Source: DASXIF01 sp036498145 (lineage in GTDB: Bacteria > Actinomycetota > Actinomycetes > Mycobacteriales > Jatrophihabitantaceae). From it: DNA of 64,000 bases. The notes under the pieces are model-generated. The model was not told the origin of the DNA and made no database searches. It saw only the letters and a list, made by a program, of their open reading frames with translations. The stretch covers positions 1-64,000 of the forward strand of contig CAVPSV010000001.1 in assembly GCA_963708625.1 (NCBI GenBank), read 5' to 3'. Positions 58,333 through 64,000 of this stretch are shown here, piece after piece. Positions within the stretch are counted from its first letter, which is position 1. Each line of letters begins with the position of its first letter. The translations under genes were made by a program, and so were the position numbers.

Positions 58333-59835
58333 ATGCCGCAGCCTCACGATGCCGAATTCGACGCCGCCACATTCGAAGCCGCCACATCCGACGGCCCGAC
58401 ATTCGACGCCGCCACCGTCTCCGCCGCGTACCGCAGCGCGCTGGAGGTCATCGGCGCCGTCGAGCCCGGCGTGGCAGCGGCGATCCGCGCGGAGCTCACC
58501 GACCAGCGCGCCTCGCTCAAGCTGATCGCCAGCGAGAACTACGCGTCCCCTGCGGTGCTGCTGACGATGGGCAACTGGCTCTCGGACAAATACGCCGAGG
58601 GCACCATCGGGCACCGCTTCTACGCCGGCTGCCGGAACATCGACACCGTCGAGCAACTGGCTGCCGACCACGCCCGGGCGCTGTTCGGCGCCCCGCACGC
58701 GTACGTGCAGCCGCACTCGGGCATCGATGCCAACCTGGTCGCGTTCTGGGCGATCCTGGCGCAGCGGATCGAGTCGCCCGCGCTCGAACGCGCCGGCGCC
58801 AAGCACGTCAACGATCTCACCGAGGCGGACTGGCAGGACCTGCGCCGCGAGCTGGGTAACCAGCGTGCGCTCGGCATGTCGCTGGACGCGGGCGGTCATC
58901 TCACGCACGGATTCCGCCCGAACATCAGCGGCAAGATGTTCGAGCAGTCCTCCTACGGCACCGATCCGCAGACCGAGTTGCTCGACTACGACGTGGTGCG
59001 CGAGCGCGCGCGCGAATTCCGGCCGCTGATCCTGATTGCGGGCTACTCCGCGTACCCACGCAAGATCAACTTTGCCACCATGCGGGAGATCGCGGACGAG
59101 GTCGGCGCCACGCTGATGGTGGACATGGCCCACTTCGCCGGACTGGTGGCCGGCAAGGTGTTCACCGGCGACTTCAACCCGGTGCCGCACGCGCACGTCA
59201 CCACCACGACCACGCACAAGTCGTTGCGCGGACCGCGTGGCGGCATGGTGCTCTGCCAGCCGGAGTACGCCGACGCGGTGGATCGCGGCTGCCCGATGGT
59301 GCTCGGCGGCCCGCTGGGCAACGTCATGGCCGCAAAGGCGGTCGCGCTGGCCGAAGCGCGTCAGCCGGACTTCGCCGCCTATGCCCGAGACGTCGCCGAC
59401 AATGCGGTCGCACTCGCCGATGGCCTGCTCAAACGCGGCGTGCGGCTGGTGACCGGGGGCACCGACAACCACCTGGTGCTGATGGATGTCTCCGGCTTCG
59501 GCATCACCGGCCGGCAGGGGGAGTCGGCATTGCTCGACTCCGGCATCGTCACCAACCGCAACTCGATCCCGCGCGATCCGAACGGCGCCTGGTACACCTC
59601 CGGCGTACGCATCGGCACCCCGGCGCTCACCTCGCGCGGCTTCGACGCCGCCGACTTCGACCGGGTCGCCGAGCTGATCGTCGACGTGCTCACCGCCACC
59701 ACGCCGGCGGCCGCACCGTCCGGTGGATCGTCCAAGGCCAAGTACGCCATCTCCGACGGGGTGGCGGACAAGACCCGCTCGGCCGCGCAGGAACTGCTCG
59801 ACGCCAACCCGCTCTACCCCGGTCTGGAGCTGTAG
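58333..59835 (+). CDS. glyA: Serine hydroxymethyltransferase
   Basis: Interconverts serine and glycine with tetrahydrofolate. 500 residues: SLKLIASENYASPAVLLTMG (conserved start), DKYAEGTIGHRFYAGCRNID, VDMAHFAGLVAGKVF and the PLP lysine in VTTTTTHKSLRGPRGG (K296), plus VTNRNSIPRDPNGAW. Longer than the usual ~420 because of an N-terminal extension with two repeats (DAATFEAAT, TFDAATVSAA) and an insertion at about 145-215 (RIESPALERAGAKHVNDLTE). ATG 58333 is the start. It reads away from the sheath-like gene, and its product sits in one-carbon metabolism near the pentose-phosphate genes. Frame intact. Confidence 0.95.
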   Translation: MPQPHDAEFDAATFEAATSDGPTFDAATVSAAYRSALEVIGAVEPGVAAAIRAELTDQRASLKLIASENYASPAVLLTMGNWLSDKYAEGTIGHRFYAGCRNIDTVEQLAADHARALFGAPHAYVQPHSGIDANLVAFWAILAQRIESPALERAGAKHVNDLTEADWQDLRRELGNQRALGMSLDAGGHLTHGFRPNISGKMFEQSSYGTDPQTELLDYDVVRERAREFRPLILIAGYSAYPRKINFATMREIADEVGATLMVDMAHFAGLVAGKVFTGDFNPVPHAHVTTTTTHKSLRGPRGGMVLCQPEYADAVDRGCPMVLGGPLGNVMAAKAVALAEARQPDFAAYARDVADNAVALADGLLKRGVRLVTGGTDNHLVLMDVSGFGITGRQGESALLDSGIVTNRNSIPRDPNGAWYTSGVRIGTPALTSRGFDAADFDRVAELIVDVLTATTPAAAPSGGSSKAKYAISDGVADKTRSAAQELLDANPLYPGLEL

Positions 59836-59948
59836 ACCGGGCCGGAGCTGTCGCGCTACGAGCGCTACCAGCGCTGTCGAAATGCGTGCCGGCAGCGCGG
59901 CACACTCGCCGCGGCTGCGGCCGGTGCGCCGGCGCTAGGGTTGGTCGG

Positions 59949-61394
59949 GTGAGCAACGAACCGGTCGCAGCCATCGGTGTCACCGGGCTGGCGGTGATGG
60001 GACGCAACCTGGCCCGCAACCTGGCCCGGCACGGCTATCCGGTGGCGCTGCACAACCGCAGCGTCGAACGCACCCGCAGCCTGGTCGAGCAGCACGGCGA
60101 CGAGGGCACGTTCGTGCCGAGCGAGTCGATGGCGGACTTCGTCGCCAGCCTGACCCGTCCCCGCGCCGTGATCATCATGGTGAAGGCCGGCGACCCCACC
60201 GACGCGGTGATCGACGAACTGGTGCCATTGCTGGACGACGGCGACATCGTCATCGACTGCGGCAACGCACACTTCACCGACACCCGCCGGCGCGAGGCCG
60301 CGCTGCGCGAGCACGGGCTGCACTTCGTCGGCTGTGGCGTCTCCGGCGGCGAGGAAGGTGCGCTCAACGGGCCGAGCATCATGCCCGGCGGCTCGGCCGA
60401 GTCATACGCACGCTCGGGCCGATCTTCGAATCCATCGCCGCGCAGGTGGACGGCACGCCGTGCTGCGTGCACGTCGGCCCGGACGCCGCCGGGCACTTCG
60501 TGAAGATGGTGCACAACGGCATCGAGTACGCGGACATGCAGCTGATCGCCGAGGCCTACGACCTGCTCCGGCACGGCCTGGCCGCGCGAACCGGCCGAGC
60601 TTGCCGAAGATCTTCCAGGACTGGAACGAGGGCGACCTCGAGTCGTTCCTGATCGAGATCACGGCCGACGTGCTGGCGCACGTCGACGCGCGAGACCGGC
60701 CGGCCGTTCGTCGACGTCGTGCTCGACCAGGCCGAGCAGAAGGGCACCGGCCGCTGGACGGTGCAGAGCGCGCTCGACCTCGGCGTACCGATCACCGGCA
60801 TCGCCGAGGCCACATTCGCCCGGTCGCTGTCCGGACACGCCGAGCAACGCGAGCCCGCCCGCGCGGCGTTCGGCACCGAGCTCGACACTCGCTGCCGATC
60901 ACCGACCGGGACGCCTTCGTCGAGGACGTCCGGCGCGCGCTGTACGCGTCGAAGGTGGTGGCCTACGCCCAGGGCTTCGACCAGATCGCGGCCGGCAGCG
61001 CCGAGTACGGCTGGCACATCGACCGCGGCGCCATGGCAACGATCTGGCGCGGCGGCTGCATCATCCGGGCCCGGTTCCTGAACCGCATCCGCGAGGCCTA
61101 CGACGACAACGCCGAGCTGCCCACGCTGCTGGTGGAGCCCTACTTCGCCGACGCGGTCCGCGCCGGCGTGGACAGCTGGCGGCGGGTGGTCGCGCAGGCG
61201 GCCGGCGCGGCATCCCGACGCCGGCCTTCTCCTCGTCGCTGGCCTACTACGACGGGTTGCGCCGCGATCGGCTGCCGGCCGCGCTGATCCAGGGTCTGCG
61301 CGACAACTTCGGTGCGCACACCTACCGGCGCGTCGACCGGGACGGCAGCTTCCACACCGAGTGGGCCGGCGACCAGGCCGAACACGGCGCGTGA
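59949..61394 (+). CDS. gnd: 6-phosphogluconate dehydrogenase (NADP-type, long), frame broken
   Basis: Oxidative decarboxylation of 6-phosphogluconate. N-terminal 150 residues intact: AAIGVTGLAVMGRNLARNLA, VSGGEEGALNGPSIMPGG. After breaks near 60412, 60600, 60705, 60893 and 61213 the rest reads CCVHVGPDAAGHFVKMVHNG (catalytic Lys), IFQDWNEGDLESFLIEITAD, KGTGRWTVQSALDLGVPITG, RGGCIIRARFLNRIREAYDD and RVDRDGSFHTEWAG. Corrected length about 482 fits the NADP-type enzyme. GTG 59949 is the start. Its end is 15 bases from hairpin B2 and it converges with a second, shorter homologue. Confidence 0.85.
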
Positions 61395-61408
61395 CGCGCC
61401 GATCTGTC

Positions 61409-61466
61409 CGATGTGGGGAGATTGTGGCCCGATAGCGGCCGAAACCTTCCCCAAACCGGTGGGTGG
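61409..61466. repeat. Family B 3'-end hairpin, copy 2
   Basis: Between convergent gnd genes. Arms around GTGGGGA and TTCCCCAAACCGG pair imperfectly; the centre TTGTGGCCCGATAGCGGC (61422-61439) matches 17 of 18 bases of copy B1. Inner GGCC/GGCC arms surround CGATAGC. No U-tract. Confidence 0.65.
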
Positions 61467-61470
61467 GCGG

Positions 61471-62491
61471 CTACTCGCCGGTGGGCAGCTCCACGTGGCC
61501 GCCGAAGGCCTTGCGCATCGCCGACAGCAACTTGTCGGCGTAGACCGCCTCGCCGCGGCTGCTGAACCGCGCGAACAGCGACGCCGACAGCACCGGCACC
61601 GGCACGCCTTCGTCGATGGCGGCCTTGACCGTCCACCGGCCCTCGCCGGAGTCCGACACCCGCCCGGCGATCCCCTCCAGCTCCGGGTTGTCGTAGAGCG
61701 CGCCCGCGGTCAGGTCGAGCAGCCAGGACGCGACCACCGACCCGCGCCGCCACACCTCGGCGACCTTCGCGATGTCCAGGTCGTACTGGTAGTACTGCGG
61801 CTGGTCCAGCGGGGTGACCTCGGCCGAGTGCGACTGCTCGTGGCTGCCCGCGTTGGCGTGGTACAGCACGTTCAGCCCCTCGGCGTAGGCGGCCATCAAG
61901 CCGTACTCGATGCCGTTGTGCACCATCTTGACGAAATGGCCGGCGCCGTTCGGCCCGCAATGCAGGTAGCCCTGCTCCTCCGGCGTCGGGATCTCCGCTG
62001 CGGCCGCCGGTGCGTGGCGCGGCCTTCGCACCAGGCGCGATGGTCGCGAACAGCGGGTCGAGGTGGCGCACCACGTCGTCCTCGCCGCCGATCATCAGGC
62101 AGTAGCCGCGGTCGATCCCCCACACCCCGCCGCTGGTGCCCACGTCGACGTAGTGGATGCCCTTCGGCTTCAGCGCGGCCGCGCGGTCGATGTCCTAGCG
62201 ATAGTTGGAGTTGCCGCCGTCGATGATGATGTCGCCGGGCTCCATCAGCGCGGCAAGCTGCTCGACCACGTCGCCGGTGATGCCGGCCGGGATCATCACC
62301 CACGCCACCCGCGGCTTGTCGAGCGCAGCCACGAAGTCCTCGAGCGTGCGTGCGCCGACCGCACCGTCGCTTTCGAGCTGGCCGACACTATCGGCGTTGG
62401 TGTCGAACGCGACGCCGGTGTGACCGTCGCGCATCACCCGGCGCAGGATGTTTGCGCCCATCCGGCCGAGCCCGACCATTCCAAGCTGCAT
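61471..62491 (-). CDS. gnd2: 6-phosphogluconate dehydrogenase (short, probably NAD-type), amber codon and frameshift
   Basis: About 340 residues. MQLGMVGLGRMGANILRRVM, ALMEPGDIIIDGGNSNYR, then an in-frame TAG (62195-62197) where a sense codon is expected, and GTSGGVWGIDRGYCLMIGGE continues in the same frame. A break near 62025 leads to QGYLHCGPNGAGHFVKMVHN (catalytic Lys), YQYDLDIAKVAEVWRRGSVV, WLLDLTAG and GEGRWTVKAAIDEGVPVPVL. The short form matches the YqeC/GntZ-type NAD-dependent enzymes. ATG 62491 is one base after the pgi stop, so the two form an operon. TAG may be a sequencing error for TGG; the homologue context suggests Trp there. Confidence 0.8.
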
Positions 62492-62492
62492 G

Positions 62493-64000
62493 TCAGTCTC
62501 CTTGCTGCGTCGAGCCATCCGAGGATCGAGCCGCGCGGTAGCGGCGGATGAGGTTGTCGGTCGAGCTGTCGTGCCGAAGTTCGGGCTCGCTCGCCGCGGT
62601 GAGTTCCTCGGCGACTTTCTTGGCCAGCACCTTGCCGAGTTCGACGCCCCATTGGTCAAAGGAGTTGATGCCCCACACCGTCCCCTGCACGAACACGCTG
62701 TGCTCGTACAGAGCGACCAGCGTGCCGAGTGCGTACGGCGTGAGCCGGTCGAGCAGCAGCGTATTGGACGGGCGGTTGCCCTCGAAGACGCGGTGCGGCA
62801 CGAGCCAGTCCGGTGTGCCCTCGGCCTTGACCTGCTCGGCCGTCTTGCCGAATGCCAGCGCCTCGGTCTGGGCGAAGACGTTCGCGACCAGCAGGTCGTG
62901 GTGTTCCGGGAGCGGGTTCAGCGAGTGGGTGAAGCCGATGAAGTCCGCCGGGATCAACACCGTGCCCTGGTGCAGCAACTGGTAGAAGCTGTGCTGACCG
63001 TTGGTGCCGGGCTCACCCCAGTACACCGGGCCGGTCTGGTAGTCGACGGTCTCGCCGGCGAGGGTCACGTGCTTGCCGTTGGATTCCATGGTCAGCTGCT
63101 GCAGGTACGCGGGGAACCGTTTCAGGTACTGGTCATACGGCAACACGGCCTGGGTCTGGCAGCCGAAGAAGTCGGTGTACCAGACGGTCAGCAGGCCGAG
63201 CAGTACCGGCAGGTTGCGCTCGAAGGATTCGGTGCGGAAGTGCTCGTCCATCGCGTGGAACCCGGCCAGCATCTCGCCGAACGCGGCCGGCCCGATCGGC
63301 GATCATCGTGGACAGTCCGATCGCCGAGTCCATCGAGTAGCTGCCGCCGACCCAGTCCCAGAAACCGAACATGTTCATCACGTCGATGCCGAACTCGGTG
63401 ACCGCGTCGGCATTGGTGGACACGGCGACGAAATGCCGGGCGATCGCGGACCTGTCGCCCAGCGCATCGAGCAGCCAGTCCCGGGCGGTGCGGGCGTTGG
63501 TCATGGTCTCGAGCGTGGTGAACGTTTTCGACGAGATGATGAACATCGTGCGGGCCGGGTCGAGGTCGCGCGTCGCCTCGGCGAAGTCAGTGCCGTCGAC
63601 GTTGGAGACGAATCGGAACGTGAGCCCGCGATCGGTGTAGTGCCGCAGCGCCTCGTACGCCATCACCGGGCCGAGATCCGATCCGCCGATGCCGATGTTC
63701 ACGATGTTGGTGATCGCCTCGCCGGTGTGACCGAGCCACCGCCTGTTGCGGATCTTGTCTGCGAACTCGCCCATTCGGCCGAGCACCTCACGCACCGCCG
63801 GCACCACATCCACGCCGTTGGCGTACACCTGGCTGCCCTTGGGCGCGCGCAGCGCGACGTGCAGCACCGCGCGGTCCTCGGTGACGTTGATGTGCTCACC
63901 CGCGAACATCGCCTCGATGCGTTGCCGCAGCCCGGCTCGTTCGGCCAGCTCCACCAGCAGCGCGATCGTCTCGTCGGTGATGCGGTTCTTGGAGTAGTCG
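62493..64000 (-). CDS. pgi: Glucose-6-phosphate isomerase, 5' end outside the window, one frameshift
   Basis: Interconverts glucose 6-phosphate and fructose 6-phosphate. Reads from DYSKNRITDETIALLVELAE at the right edge, VNIGIGGSDLGPVMAYEAL, FIISSKTFTTLETMTNA, FGFWDWVGGSYSMDSAIGLS, then after a break near 63301 MLAGFHAMDEHFRTESFERN, WYTDFFGCQTQAVLPYDQYL, TVWGINSFDQWGVELGKVLA. About 500 of roughly 550 residues are present. Dropping one G near 63301 joins MIA to IGPAAFGEML. Its stop abuts gnd2, making a pgi-gnd2 operon feeding the pentose-phosphate pathway. Confidence 0.92.

Noticed and set aside
9797..61466. Canonical rho-independent terminators at the hairpin repeats
   Set aside because: None is followed by a U-tract on either strand; bidirectional termination by another mechanism remains possible.

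Overview
The window is GC-rich throughout with strong G/C third-position bias, many GTG starts and GTGA/ATGA start-stop overlaps. It carries coenzyme F420 genes (fbiA, an fbiB-like gene), a decaprenyl-linked rhamnose wall-linker block (manB, wbbL, rmlB, rmlD), tandem LCP ligases and a TIGR03089 gene. This points to an actinobacterium. Gene orders resemble Mycobacterium tuberculosis (Rv1084-Rv1086-Rv1095 and Rv3261-Rv3268, recalled from memory), but the content is not mycobacterial; a soil lineage near Nakamurellales/Jatrophihabitantales would fit, though the sequence alone cannot settle it.

Layout. 0.3-10.5 kb: secreted and lipoproteins, photolyase, PIN-PhoH ATPase, a cis-prenyl transferase, a His-rich putative ribbon-helix-helix protein, a DUF255 thioredoxin-like protein, a trans-acting enoyl-reductase-like oxidoreductase and an anchored neocarzinostatin-fold protein. 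10.7-13.9 kb: O-methyltransferase, then fbiA and a CofE-NUDIX fusion in the fbiB position. 13.9-21.8 kb: serine hydrolase, orphan ABC solute-binding lipoprotein, a large SARP/AAA/TPR regulator divergent from a sigma factor, and a DNA glycosylase. 21.8-26.2 kb: manB, wbbL and two GT4 enzymes. 26.3-40.8 kb: a SpoIID/lectin-like secreted protein, several methyltransferases, a flippase-like membrane protein, heptose genes (hddA, gmhA, gmhB), further glycosyltransferases, an acyltransferase and a GT-C enzyme. 40.9-47.1 kb: Wzm/Wzt polysaccharide exporter with three glycosyltransferases, two of which carry inserted beta-rich segments. 47.2-55.3 kb: rmlD-rmlB, two LCP ligases, TIGR03089 protein, second GT-C enzyme. 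55.6-64 kb: 3-oxoacid CoA-transferase, an orphan contractile tail-sheath-like protein, glyA, two 6-phosphogluconate dehydrogenases and pgi (5' end outside the window).

The central 22-55 kb reads as one envelope-glycan locus. NDP-sugar supply (ManB, RmlB/D, heptose enzymes), lipid-linked assembly (WbbL and other GTs), decoration (methyl- and acyltransferases), export (Wzm/Wzt) and attachment to peptidoglycan (LCP) are all present. Compared with the mycobacterial order, about 23 kb of glycan genes sit between wbbL and rmlD.

Two families of intergenic hairpins recur at gene 3' ends. Family A (9.8 and 47.1 kb) has perfect 11-15 bp arms, a 26-nt loop with a GCTATAG core, and supplies the stop codon to flanking genes. 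Family B (52.4, 61.4, probably 11.4 kb) has a related ATAGCGG core. Many reading-frame breaks cluster at 5, 19-22, 28-37, 48.8-51.5 and 60-63 kb, while the protein sequence on either side stays conserved. They look more like assembly indels than gene decay, so gene spans below run across them.
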